Shown here: positions 1-8,399 of the stretch, one piece after another
Numbering within the stretch: the stretch's first letter is position 1
Layout: each line of letters starts with the position of its first letter
Origin: an uncultured Cryomorphaceae bacterium
Lineage (GTDB): Bacteria; Bacteroidota; Bacteroidia; Flavobacteriales; Schleiferiaceae
Assembly (NCBI GenBank): GCA_913031435.1
Contig: CAJWFD010000016.1
Location: 1-45,087, forward strand
DNA length: 45,087 bases
Direction of reading: 5' to 3'
Translations under genes and position numbers: made by a program
Notes under the pieces: model-generated
The model's database searches: none
Seen by the model: the letters and a program-made list of their open reading frames with translations, nothing else
Told to the model about the DNA's origin: nothing

Positions 1-23
1 TTTGCTGAAAATTGTTCTTAATG

Positions 24-2294
24 CTAAGCTTCCTTTTGAGTTTTAATTAAATTCAATGCTGAACCCGCTCTGAACCAATCAATTTGTTGTGTATTATAGG
101 TATGGTTCAACGTGATCATATCCTCAGAACCGTTCCTATGGATCACCTGCAATGCCAGCTGCTTACCTGGAGCAAAACCATCGAGGTCAGTAAAGTGGAA
201 CGTATCATCCACTTGAATCAGATCGTAATCTGACTCATTAGCAAAGGTCAAACCTAACATTCCTTGCTTTTTTAAGTTCGTCTCGTGAATACGAGCGAAA
301 GACTTCACTATCACTGCGCATACCCCAAGATGACGGGGCTCCATAGCCGCATGTTCACGAGATGAACCTTCACCATAATTGTGATCACCTACCACAATGG
401 TAGGAACACCTGCAGCTTTATAAGAACGAGCAATATTTGGCACCTCGTTTACTTCTCCTGACAATTGACTTGTCACAGCATTCGTTTCTTTGGTGTAGGC
501 ATTGACTGCACCAATCAAACAATTATTCGAGATATTATCTAAATGACCGCGATAACGCAGCCAAGGACCAGCCATAGAAATATGATCCGTTGTACACTTT
601 CCGAAAGCCTTAATCAGCAACTTAGCATCAGTGATATTACGACCATCCCAAGGAGCAAATGGTGACAACAACTGTAGACGTTGAGAATCTGGACTCACCA
701 CTACATCTATAGAACCGCCGTCTTCCGCTGGTGCTTGATAACCATTGTCTTTAACCGCAAAACCTAAAGATGGTAACTCATGACCAGTTGGCTCAATAAG
801 TTTAACTTCCTGGCCATGTAAGTTTGTTAGGGTGTCTGTAATTGGGTTAAAATCCAATTTTCCTGAGATTGCTATCGCTGCTACCATTTCAGGAGAAGTG
901 ACGAAGGCATGTGTGTTTGGGTTCCCATCCGCACGCTTCGCAAAGTTTCTGTTGAAGGAATGAACGATAGAATTTTTTTCTTGTTTTTCAGAGCCTTCAC
1001 GCGCCCACTGACCAATACATGGTCCACAAGCGTTAGTGAAAATCCGAGTACCTGTCAATTTATTAAACGTATCCATAAGGCCATCGCGTTCCGCTGTAAA
1101 GCGTACTTGCTCAGAACCTGGATTAATACCTAAAATAGCTTTGGGCTGTAGTCCCTTCTCTACAGCATCAGCTACGATAGATGCAGCACGCGATAGATCC
1201 TCGTAAGATGAATTCGTACACGATCCTATCAGAGCCCACTCAATATCAGTTGGCCAATCATTTGCTGCCGCCTTCTCTTTCATTTCAGCCACCGGAGTCG
1301 CTAAATCAGGAGTGAAGGGCCCGTTAATATGGGGAGTCAACTCGTCTAAATTAATCTCAATAACTTGGTCAAAATAATGCTCAGGATTTGCATAAACTTC
1401 TGCATCACCCGTTAAATGATCCGCCACTTTATCTGCAGCATCTACAACATCTTGACGACCTGTAGCCGATAAATAACGACGCATTGAATCATCGTATCCG
1501 AAAGTTGAAGTCGTCGCTCCGATCTCAGCACCCATATTACAAATGGTTCCTTTACCCGTAGCGCTTAAACTTTGTGCACCCTCGCCAAAATATTCGACGA
1601 TGCAACCAGTACCGCCCTTTACCGTTAGAATACCAGCAACCTTTAAGATCACATCCTTTGCAGAGGTCCATCCGTTCAAGCGACCTGTCAATTTGATTCC
1701 AATAAGCTTAGGGAATTTTAATTCCCAAGCCATTCCTGCCATAACATCTACTGCATCAGCACCACCTACACCTATGGCAACCATTCCTAGACCACCAGCA
1801 TTTACAGTATGTGAATCCGTACCTATCATCATTCCGCCTGGAAATGCGTAATTCTCCAAGACTACTTGATGAATAATACCAGCGCCTGGCTTCCAAAAAC
1901 CGATACCATATTTTGTACAAACAGATGACAAGAAGTTGAACACTTCATTGTTCTTGTTAATGCCCTCTTGTAAGTCTTTATCTGCACCAATTCTGGCTTG
2001 AATCAAATGATCGGCATGTGCTGTTGATGGAACGGCAACCTTGTCCTTCCCAGCTTGCATAAATTGCAAAAGAGCCATTTGAGCTGTTGCATCCTGCATA
2101 GCAACTCTGTCTGGTGCAAAGTCAACATAGCTATTGCCACGTTCATGAGCTCCTTGAGCAGCTCCTTCCCATAGGTGGGCGTATAATATCTTCTCTGATA
2201 AGGTTAGTGGCTTGCCTATAGCATGACGCGCTGCCTCAATGCGTTCCGGAAAACGCTCATATAACTTACGGACCATCTCTATATCAAAGGTCAT
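24..2294 (-). CDS. acn: Aconitate hydratase
   Basis: This enzyme interconverts citrate and isocitrate through cis-aconitate in the cytoplasmic TCA cycle. The 756-residue protein has the length and order of the mitochondrial-type (single-chain aconitase A-like) family. The three cysteines that hold the [4Fe-4S] cluster are visible: C359 in [11 protein letters not shown], and C423 and C426 in [10 protein letters not shown]. The swivel domain near the end carries the family motif [15 protein letters not shown]. The ATG at 2292-2294 is preceded by a good Bacteroidota promoter but no Shine-Dalgarno sequence. The gene lies 169 bp beyond a T9SS-type gene on the same strand and has its own promoter, so it is probably transcribed alone. 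No terminator can be seen because the window ends 23 bases after the stop codon. Family assignment is secure. Confidence 0.97.
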   Translation of the reverse strand: MTFDIEMVRKLYERFPERIEAARHAIGKPLTLSEKILYAHLWEGAAQGAHERGNSYVDFAPDRVAMQDATAQMALLQFMQAGKDKVAVPSTAHADHLIQARIGADKDLQEGINKNNEVFNFLSSVCTKYGIGFWKPGAGIIHQVVLENYAFPGGMMIGTDSHTVNAGGLGMVAIGVGGADAVDVMAGMAWELKFPKLIGIKLTGRLNGWTSAKDVILKVAGILTVKGGTGCIVEYFGEGAQSLSATGKGTICNMGAEIGATTSTFGYDDSMRRYLSATGRQDVVDAADKVADHLTGDAEVYANPEHYFDQVIEINLDELTPHINGPFTPDLATPVAEMKEKAAANDWPTDIEWALIGSCTNSSYEDLSRAASIVADAVEKGLQPKAILGINPGSEQVRFTAERDGLMDTFNKLTGTRIFTNACGPCIGQWAREGSEKQEKNSIVHSFNRNFAKRADGNPNTHAFVTSPEMVAAIAISGKLDFNPITDTLTNLHGQEVKLIEPTGHELPSLGFAVKDNGYQAPAEDGGSIDVVVSPDSQRLQLLSPFAPWDGRNITDAKLLIKAFGKCTTDHISMAGPWLRYRGHLDNISNNCLIGAVNAYTKETNAVTSQLSGEVNEVPNIARSYKAAGVPTIVVGDHNYGEGSSREHAAMEPRHLGVCAVIVKSFARIHETNLKKQGMLGLTFANESDYDLIQVDDTFHFTDLDGFAPGKQLALQVIHRNGSEDMITLNHTYNTQQIDWFRAGSALNLIKTQKEA

Positions 2295-2325
2295 AGTAGA
2301 AGAGTTTTTGTTTTTTAAAGTGATG

Positions 2326-2357
2326 CAAATTTACCACATAATCAGGCTTCACTCCAA
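2326..2357 (-). promoter_or_regulatory. Bacteroidota-type promoter of acn
   Basis: Read on the minus strand, TAAATTTG (2326-2333) is an exact match to the Bacteroidota -7 consensus TAnnTTTG. A TTG (2355-2357) lies 21 bases further upstream, where the -33 element is expected. The predicted transcript start is about 25 bases before the acn ATG. The rest of the 2295-2463 gap shows no gene or clear hairpin. Confidence 0.55.
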
Positions 2358-2463
2358 CTGGATTTAGTTGAAATGTAACATTAGAGCGCTTATACTAGCA
2401 CATTCGTAAAAAATGGCACTCAGATTTATTTATTCCTGAAAAATAAGGAGGTTAAATAGTGAA

Positions 2464-3291
2464 TTAGTCAATCCAGATTTTGACGTTATGGTACCAATTA
2501 GAACCTTCTATTCGGATAATGTACATACCTGAACTCCAACCAAGCGTAGAAACACGTTGCTCAAATTCTGGTGAGGTTTTGGTCATCAGTCTTCCTGCAG
2601 CATTATAAATACTCAGCGGAAGCTCCTGACCTAAGGAGACTTGGAGTAATCCATTAGATTGTGAAATTCTCAAGTCTTTCAAAACGGTCTCCATCACGTC
2701 GAGCAATTCGAATGCTACCGTATGTGAACTGTCCTTATTAGGGTTAAAACTCCAATCCTTAATGGTAAAGCTTTTAGCACTATCAGCGACGTCTAAACGC
2801 AACCAACCGAAACAAGCTGTATCGTCTTTCAGGATACGCAGTCCTAAATACCCATCAGTCACCGGACCAGCCCAATTAGAATTAGGATAAGCAACGCCAT
2901 CCACACGAAACGCTAAATATCCAATATCCGTATTGTTACTAATTCCAGTAAATGTTGCATTAGAATTAAGTGCGGTGCCTGGGACCACATTTTCTACGTA
3001 CGAAAAGCCATTTTGACCTGAACCAACCGCAAGGTTACCTCCAATACTATCTCCAGGGTGAAGAAGTATCGCGTTAACGTTTGACAATTGACCACCTTGA
3101 AGAATATGCTCAATGGTAAAATCTACAATAGTGTCACCATCTAAATCTAATTCAAAAACACCATCAACAACCGTGGTGTCATCGATGTCTGTATATAGAT
3201 ATTGAGTCTGGGCCTGAACTGCAGTTGCTCCTAATAGGGCAGCGGCCGTCGCCATGTATTGCTTGATCTTGTTCGATTGTGTTGTACTCAT
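2464..3291 (-). CDS. Secreted protein with T9SS type A sorting domain
   Basis: This is a 275-residue protein of unknown function that is exported and probably cell-surface attached. An alanine-rich hydrophobic stretch (about residues 12-28, ending AVQAQ) looks like a signal peptide. The middle (30-190) is rich in Asp, Gly, Asn and Val and resembles a beta-sandwich; aspartate runs such as DLDGDTIVDF could bind calcium. The last 75 residues have the por-secretion/T9SS type A pattern: LPLSIYNAAGRLM followed by GWSSGMYIIRIEG and a short basic tail. Known T9SS cargo crosses the outer membrane and loses this domain. The gene starts 15 bp after the phosphodiesterase-sulfotransferase gene ends, so readthrough is likely, but an exact -7 element also sits just before its ATG. 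The substrate or role cannot be told from sequence. Confidence 0.85.
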   Translation of the reverse strand: MSTTQSNKIKQYMATAAALLGATAVQAQTQYLYTDIDDTTVVDGVFELDLDGDTIVDFTIEHILQGGQLSNVNAILLHPGDSIGGNLAVGSGQNGFSYVENVVPGTALNSNATFTGISNNTDIGYLAFRVDGVAYPNSNWAGPVTDGYLGLRILKDDTACFGWLRLDVADSAKSFTIKDWSFNPNKDSSHTVAFELLDVMETVLKDLRISQSNGLLQVSLGQELPLSIYNAAGRLMTKTSPEFEQRVSTLGWSSGMYIIRIEGSNWYHNVKIWID

Positions 3292-3295
3292 AGCG

Positions 3296-3303
3296 CAAAT
3301 ATA
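3296..3303 (-). promoter_or_regulatory. -7 element, leaderless-type position
   Basis: Read on the minus strand this is TATATTTG, an exact TAnnTTTG match that ends four bases before the ATG at 3289-3291. If used, transcription would start at or next to the start codon. No TTG lies at the usual 19-21 base spacing; the nearest is at 26. The element overlaps the intergenic gap and the stop region of the upstream gene. Confidence 0.35.
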
Positions 3304-3306
3304 CTC

Positions 3307-5820
3307 CTAAAACCTACGCAGCTGGGGTTCAACAACGGCTTTCAATACAGAAATATCAACGGTCTTAGGAGTGTGTTTAGATAACGCTTTAAAAGCTGCT
3401 TGCAAGGATTGACTTAGTTCATTCGTTTCAACCGCATGAATGATGTCTTCGAAATTCAATTCTATCAATATAGCATGTGGATCCATTGAGATTTGTACCT
3501 CAGTTTTTTCTTGGTAATCAAGCCATAGTTGCTGCTCATCCCAACCCAGAGGTGCTGACTCTCTACCACTCATAGAACGCTGACTCTGTAGTAAGGAACC
3601 CAGAGACCTTCGCATGCAGACAATCACCTTTAACCCCCTAGGCAACGGTGCGCTGAGCAGCAATGGTTCGACTATTTTCAGTGCTTTACCTCGCTGTAAA
3701 GACAACCAATTTTCATCCAAGTCCCAGTCCTTCACTTTATTATGCTCAAAGTATCCACGGGCATTAAACTTGTCTTTTTGTCTAATATTATCTGTAACTA
3801 ATCCAACGCCAGCAGCCGCAAGTAGTTGCATTGCCATAGAAGTCCCGCTACGCGGAGGTCCAGAAACTATAAACAATGGAGCTTCACTACCCTGCATCCC
3901 CATCATTTTAAGTTGTAACACCCTTGCTGAATACGATTCACTTGGCATGTTCAGTTTTTTGAAAATCACCGCAAGAGCTCCATGAATATTTGGCTGATGA
4001 TAGCGCAAAGCTGTGCTCTCTAGCGCAGTTTCTAGGGCGTCTTCCCATCTATTTTGTGCCAACTCCAGTTTCAGTCTCAAATTTAAGGTATCTGGAATGT
4101 TGAGTGTTTTACCTGCTAAAAGTTTACCGAGGTCATTTAATCTATCTGCTTTGCTCAATAGCTTGCCCCACAAGACCAATTCATGGCTTTCTTCGGTTTC
4201 AAATAAGCCCTTTGGAATGGACAACGTTGAACCGCGATATATCTGAATAAGGGATTTATAATATTCCCAAATAAACACTTCCGGAAACTCCTGAATGCCG
4301 GACAATAATTTATCTAGCTCTTCATACTGGGCAGATTCCGCAAGTAAGGAAGCTGCCAACTGCTGGTAACGCATGGGAGATTTTTCATCAATATTTAATC
4401 CCGATAAAATCTGCCACGCTCGCTCCGACCTCCCCTCTGCTCTCAAACTTCTAGCGAGATAATAAATGTTTTCAAGTAATCGACCCTCCTTGTTAACCAG
4501 GTGTTTTTCTTCTAGATAACCCAATGCAACAAGTGACTCCAATAAAACAGAGTCACCTTCCACGGATTCATGGCGGTTAGGTGATGCTCCTGTTAACCTT
4601 TCTATCAGGCGATCAGGCTCTTCCATCATGCCAGGAGGAACCAGTCCTTGCATGGAGATAGGCTTGACTAAACCATACATTGCTAATACTACAGGTGCAA
4701 CGTCTAAAAGATTCATGCCGCTTGGTGGCACCTCGATTTTGACACGAGGACCTCTGGCAGCGAATATACCATAGTGCCTATGCTCCAAGGCAGGTGCACC
4801 CGCGTGATTAGGTAATACCGCAAGGCGATCCAATCCATTTTTAAAACCATGGTCACTCATCACAATAGCATGGCCATCTTTATGAAGCCCTTCTAGAAGC
4901 TTTCCTAGGAATAGATCGTGTAGACGGTATGCTGATTCAATTATGAACTTATAGCGATCAAAGTCCTGTGTATTTATACCCTTCAACCTTGGTGGCATGT
5001 ATTTCATACCAAGGTGTTTAAAGTGATCTAAGGCGTCATAGTAGACACTCACATGACCTCCCTTACAATGGTCTAAGGCATAAGTGGCCATGGTGTGCAC
5101 ATTTATGGCGTGCAATGTTATTTTAAGTACACTTCGTACAACATCGTCAGAACTATTTATATCTTGATTTGGAAAGAATGACGCTATTATACTTGGATTC
5201 AAATCTTCAGGCTGCAGAATCAAAGATGCCAGTATTTTTTGATGAGATTCGGGAGAAACACCGTCAGCAATCCACTTTAAATCTTCACTGGCCGCAAGGT
5301 TCGATATTCGTAAACCACCGTATCTACTGTACTCTGCAGGATGAGAAGGCCACCAACCAACTGTAGAAACGGGGACTCCGTTGTCTTCCAAGTATTCCCA
5401 AAAAGTAGGCTGCATTAAAGAACTGCCTCTAACCGCTCGCACCGTCCCATCGTTTATCTCTGTAAATCCATGGATACCATGAGCTGAAGGCCATGTACTT
5501 GTCGCAACAGAAGACCATAACATCGGAGAGATAGGTGGGTCTAATGTGGCTAAATTAGCTTGAACTGATCCATGATTAAATTCTGTAAAAACAGGCATCT
5601 TACCCTCTCTCATCAATGGTTTAATCACCTCCCAATCCGCCGCATCCCAACCCACAAGCAAGGAACTGGCTTTCTCGCCGCGTTCGGAATTCGATAGATC
5701 GGGAACAGGAACACCTTTGATTTGAGCTACATTTCTGTAACCTCCTGCTAAAAAGCCAATGGTATGTTTCGGATTCACTGCCATAGAGTAAAAGTAATTG
5801 CTAAATTTGGCTTTATCCAT
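3307..5820 (-). CDS. Phosphodiesterase/AlkP-superfamily, TPR and sulfotransferase fusion protein
   Basis: This is an 837-residue multidomain protein. Residues about 35-400 form a type I phosphodiesterase/nucleotide pyrophosphatase-like domain of the alkaline phosphatase superfamily. Visible metal and active-site motifs are GWDAADW, PPISPMLWSS with a candidate Ser nucleophile, HGIHGFTE and SDHGFKNG. Residues about 430-630 are helical and TPR-like. From about 645 to the end is a sulfotransferase fold: the PAPS 5'-phosphosulfate loop reads VSGPPRSGTSMAM and the 3'-phosphate element is in CMRRSLGSLLQSQRS. There is no signal peptide. I chose the ATG at 5820; the frame extends to a TTG at 5841, which would overlap the divergent gene, and an ATG at 5784 is also possible. 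Phosphohydrolases of this type can occur beside sulfotransferases, but their substrate is not known to me. A role in polysaccharide or lipid modification is inference. Confidence 0.8.
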   Translation of the reverse strand: MDKAKFSNYFYSMAVNPKHTIGFLAGGYRNVAQIKGVPVPDLSNSERGEKASSLLVGWDAADWEVIKPLMREGKMPVFTEFNHGSVQANLATLDPPISPMLWSSVATSTWPSAHGIHGFTEINDGTVRAVRGSSLMQPTFWEYLEDNGVPVSTVGWWPSHPAEYSRYGGLRISNLAASEDLKWIADGVSPESHQKILASLILQPEDLNPSIIASFFPNQDINSSDDVVRSVLKITLHAINVHTMATYALDHCKGGHVSVYYDALDHFKHLGMKYMPPRLKGINTQDFDRYKFIIESAYRLHDLFLGKLLEGLHKDGHAIVMSDHGFKNGLDRLAVLPNHAGAPALEHRHYGIFAARGPRVKIEVPPSGMNLLDVAPVVLAMYGLVKPISMQGLVPPGMMEEPDRLIERLTGASPNRHESVEGDSVLLESLVALGYLEEKHLVNKEGRLLENIYYLARSLRAEGRSERAWQILSGLNIDEKSPMRYQQLAASLLAESAQYEELDKLLSGIQEFPEVFIWEYYKSLIQIYRGSTLSIPKGLFETEESHELVLWGKLLSKADRLNDLGKLLAGKTLNIPDTLNLRLKLELAQNRWEDALETALESTALRYHQPNIHGALAVIFKKLNMPSESYSARVLQLKMMGMQGSEAPLFIVSGPPRSGTSMAMQLLAAAGVGLVTDNIRQKDKFNARGYFEHNKVKDWDLDENWLSLQRGKALKIVEPLLLSAPLPRGLKVIVCMRRSLGSLLQSQRSMSGRESAPLGWDEQQLWLDYQEKTEVQISMDPHAILIELNFEDIIHAVETNELSQSLQAAFKALSKHTPKTVDISVLKAVVEPQLRRF
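5802..5809 (+). promoter_or_regulatory. -7 element for the permease gene
   Basis: TAAATTTG is an exact match to TAnnTTTG, 23 bases before the permease ATG. It lies inside the 5' end of the divergent phosphodiesterase-sulfotransferase gene if that gene starts at 5820. I see no matching TTG at the -33 position. Confidence 0.35.
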
Positions 5821-5832
5821 AACTATCAATGA

Positions 5833-7071
5833 ATGAACCAACGCGCTTTTAAAGAAACGATATCCCTGTCATGGACGGCCATAAAGGCCTCTCCATTACG
5901 AACCGTGCTGACCTCGCTAATTATTTCTTTTGGCATAATGGCATTAGTAGGTATTTTGAGCGCTACAGACGCTCTTAAACAGAGTTTAGAGAGTAATTTT
6001 ACCTCACTTGGTGCAAACACCTTAACTATTCGCAATTCTCAAGGAGGCTTTTTCGTGAACAACGCGGATTATAGACAGAATCCGGAAATCACGTATCGAG
6101 AGGCTTTGGCATTTAAAAAGCGAATGGATTATCCTGGTTCAAAAACTAGCTTAACCTACATAGCCTCTCGTACTGCGAAATTGTCGAATGATAATGTATC
6201 TACGAATCCTAATACACAAATTGTTGCCACGGATGAAAATTACATGTATACCGGTGGTTTTGAATTAGCTGAGGGAAGAAACTTCAATCTAGATGATGTG
6301 TATTCTGGAAGAAATTACACCATTTTAGGGAGTGAAACGAAAACCACACTCTTCGATCAGGAAAGCGCTGTAGGTAAAAATATACGAATCAAAGGCAAGC
6401 CTTATTTAGTCGTTGGTGTGTTAGCAGAGAAAGGGTCTTCAGGAATGTTCTCAGGAGATCGAGGTGCTTGGGTAACCATGAATTATGCTCGGGCGAATTT
6501 TTCAGGAGGTCAACCAAATTATATTCTAAGTATCAATGCACCCAACGCAGAGACGCTAGAGGCTGTTCAGGGGCAAAGCTTTTCTTTGATGAGGAGTGTT
6601 CGGAAATTGGTACCAAAAGAACGAGATAATTTCAGTATCACACGAAGTGATAATGTCGCAAAAAGTCTAATCGAAAATTTAGACATGGTCACCTCAGGCG
6701 CATTTATCATTGGATCAATAACCCTTTTAGGCGCATCCATTGCATTAATGAATATCATGTTAGTCAGTGTGACGGAGCGTACCAAGGAAATAGGTACACG
6801 TAAAGCTATAGGTGCAACAAAAAGAGCCATCAGCGCACAATTCTTAGGTGAAGCGGTAATGATTACCCAACTAGGCGGATGGACCGGAATCATCTTTGGA
6901 ATAATTATAGGAAACGTAGTCGCTAATCAAATAGGCGGTAACTTTTTCATTCCTTGGACTTGGATTACCGTGGCGTTCTTTATCTCTGTAGGAGTGGGTA
7001 TTCTCGCAGGATGGTACCCGGCCAAGAAAGCCGCGGACCTAGATCCTGTCGAGGCACTTCGTTACGAATAA
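5833..7071 (+). CDS. ABC transporter permease, MacB/FtsX type
   Basis: This is a 412-residue inner-membrane protein with the MacB/FtsX layout. There is one membrane helix near residues 20-45 (TSLIISFGIMALVGIL), a long periplasmic MacB-PCD-like domain (50-280), and three C-terminal helices (290-400) that include the family stretch SVTERTKEIGTRKAIGA. Proteins of this type work with an ATPase in mechanotransmission, lipoprotein or peptide export rather than import. No ATPase partner gene is adjacent. The ATG at 5833 lies only 12 bp from the divergent start at 5820. The gene ends at a strong two-way terminator. The substrate is unknown. Confidence 0.9.
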   Translation: MNQRAFKETISLSWTAIKASPLRTVLTSLIISFGIMALVGILSATDALKQSLESNFTSLGANTLTIRNSQGGFFVNNADYRQNPEITYREALAFKKRMDYPGSKTSLTYIASRTAKLSNDNVSTNPNTQIVATDENYMYTGGFELAEGRNFNLDDVYSGRNYTILGSETKTTLFDQESAVGKNIRIKGKPYLVVGVLAEKGSSGMFSGDRGAWVTMNYARANFSGGQPNYILSINAPNAETLEAVQGQSFSLMRSVRKLVPKERDNFSITRSDNVAKSLIENLDMVTSGAFIIGSITLLGASIALMNIMLVSVTERTKEIGTRKAIGATKRAISAQFLGEAVMITQLGGWTGIIFGIIIGNVVANQIGGNFFIPWTWITVAFFISVGVGILAGWYPAKKAADLDPVEALRYE

Positions 7072-7124
7072 AGTACTACAACTAACACAACATCCAAATG
7101 ATGATAACGAAAATGCGGACCCAT

Positions 7125-7159
7125 AAAAAAAGCCATCCTAATTAGGATGGCTTTTTTTT
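7125..7159. terminator. Bidirectional rho-independent terminator
   Basis: A perfect 20-base palindrome at 7132-7151 (GCCATCCTAA and its complement) is flanked by seven A on the left and eight T on the right. It therefore works as an intrinsic terminator in both directions, serving the permease gene on the plus strand and the rpsF-rpsR-rplI operon on the minus strand. Confidence 0.9.
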
Positions 7160-7185
7160 GCATTCGTAAAACAATATGTTTCGTC

Positions 7186-7635
7186 TTAAGCTTCCGCTAC
7201 TACGTCAAACTCGATGTTAACAACAACGGTACGATGTAAGCGCACAGCAACAGTGTAATGACCTAATGCTTTAATAGAACCACCCGCGATCTGAATAAAC
7301 TTCTTCTCTAGAGTAACTCCACCTTTAGAAAGCTCATCTGCAACGTGCTGGTTGGTTATAGAACCAAACAATTTGTTGCCTTGACCAGTCTTGGCAGTCA
7401 TTTTTAATTCAATAGCAGACAGCTTTTCAGCCATCGCTTGTGCATCAGTAACAGCCTTAGCTTCTTTGTGCGCACGTTGACGCAAATTTTCAGCTAATAC
7501 TTTTTTAGCACTTTCAGTGGCTAGTGAACCTAAACCTTGAGGTATTAAGAAGTTACGACCGTAACCATCTTTTACAACTACCACGTCGTCCGTAAAACCT
7601 ACGTTTTCTACGTCTTTTCTTAGAATGATTTCCAT
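7186..7635 (-). CDS. rplI: 50S ribosomal protein L9
   Basis: This structural protein of the large ribosomal subunit binds 23S rRNA near the base of the L1 stalk. The 149 residues match the usual length. The N-terminal rRNA-binding domain begins MEIILRKDVENVG and includes the L9 signature VKDGYGRNFLIPQGL; a long helix (40-75) leads to the C-terminal domain. It is the last gene of the rpsF-rpsR-rplI operon, nine bases after rpsR, and is followed by the shared terminator at 7125-7159. Confidence 0.97.
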   Translation of the reverse strand: MEIILRKDVENVGFTDDVVVVKDGYGRNFLIPQGLGSLATESAKKVLAENLRQRAHKEAKAVTDAQAMAEKLSAIELKMTAKTGQGNKLFGSITNQHVADELSKGGVTLEKKFIQIAGGSIKALGHYTVAVRLHRTVVVNIEFDVVAEA

Positions 7636-7644
7636 GGTACTCTA

Positions 7645-7920
7645 TTATTTAAGGTTATCAGCTACGTAAGGCATCAACGCAATATGACGCGAACGCTTAA
7701 TAGCAGTAGACAATTTTCTCTGATATTTCAATGAAGTACCAGTTAGACGACGCGGTAAGATTTTACCCTGAGCGTTTATGAAACGCAACAAGTAATCTGG
7801 ATCCTTGTAGTCAATATATTTTATACCTGATTTTTTAAAACGACAGTACTTTTTCTGGTTGCCGCTTTCTACGTTGATGGGCGCGAGGTAACGTACATCG
7901 CCCTTTCCTTTAGTTGCCAT
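7645..7920 (-). CDS. rpsR: 30S ribosomal protein S18
   Basis: S18 forms a heterodimer with S6 on the 30S platform. The 91-residue protein shows the family core [35 protein letters not shown] and the helix [19 protein letters not shown]. It lies 11 bp after rpsF and 9 bp before rplI on the same strand, the usual order of this operon. Confidence 0.97.
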   Translation of the reverse strand: MATKGKGDVRYLAPINVESGNQKKYCRFKKSGIKYIDYKDPDYLLRFINAQGKILPRRLTGTSLKYQRKLSTAIKRSRHIALMPYVADNLK

Positions 7921-7931
7921 AGTCAGTCTAT

Positions 7932-8264
7932 TTAAGCGTTGTTTTTAGCACGACGCTTTGCAGCGTACTCAATTGCATATTTGTCCATTCTAACAGTCAG
8001 AAAGCGCATTATACGCTCATCTCGCTTAAATTCAACTTCTACAGGCGCAATTGCTTCACCAGGAGCTGTAAATTCTAAAAAATGGTAAAAACCACTTTTT
8101 TTCTTTTGGATTGGGTACGCCATCTTCTTGAGGCCCCAGTTTTCTTTGTTGATAATGTTCGCACCTCTGTCTTTCAACAGGGCAACGTACTTATCTACCG
8201 CTTCCTTTACCTGATCTTCAGATAAAACGGGATTCAAAATGAAAACGGTTTCGTATTGATTCAT
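7932..8264 (-). CDS. rpsF: 30S ribosomal protein S6
   Basis: S6 is the partner of S18 on the 30S platform. The 110-residue protein begins [12 protein letters not shown], the normal N-terminus for the family, and includes [22 protein letters not shown]. The frame is open to 8336, but residues added there do not resemble S6 and would cover the promoter, so I chose the ATG at 8262-8264. It is the first gene of rpsF-rpsR-rplI and has a clear promoter. The C-terminus ends in a lysine/arginine-rich tail ([10 protein letters not shown]). Confidence 0.96.
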   Translation of the reverse strand: MNQYETVFILNPVLSEDQVKEAVDKYVALLKDRGANIINKENWGLKKMAYPIQKKKSGFYHFLEFTAPGEAIAPVEVEFKRDERIMRFLTVRMDKYAIEYAAKRRAKNNA

Positions 8265-8292
8265 AATTATTTGAACTAAAAATTTAGGAGTG

Positions 8293-8323
8293 CAAATGTA
8301 CAAGACTTTTTCCAACGAACCAA
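8293..8323 (-). promoter_or_regulatory. Bacteroidota-type promoter of rpsF-rpsR-rplI
   Basis: On the minus strand TACATTTG (8293-8300) is an exact -7 match. TTGG (8320-8323) lies 19 bases upstream as the -33 element. The leader would be about 20-25 bases. I did not see a convincing S6:S18-binding leader motif in such a short leader. Confidence 0.6.
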
Positions 8324-8387
8324 CTAATGTTAGCAACGTGTGGACAGCTCTTTTTTTATTTCACCCTTATAAGGTCTATTCCTAGCT

Positions 8388-8395
8388 TATATTTG
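8388..8395 (+). promoter_or_regulatory. -7 element of dnaX, leaderless-type position
   Basis: TATATTTG is an exact TAnnTTTG match that ends four bases before the dnaX ATG at 8400. Transcription from it would begin at or beside the start codon. No TTG is present at 19-21 bases, so the -33 half is weak or absent. Confidence 0.45.
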
Positions 8396-8399
8396 TGAA

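Noticed and set aside
3614-3985. 123-codon frame antisense to the sulfotransferase domain
   Set aside because: No motif and full overlap with the conserved PAPS-binding region on the other strand.
8265-8336. 24-codon upstream extension of rpsF
   Set aside because: It would contain the promoter and does not match S6 proteins; the ATG at 8264 gives the standard N-terminus.
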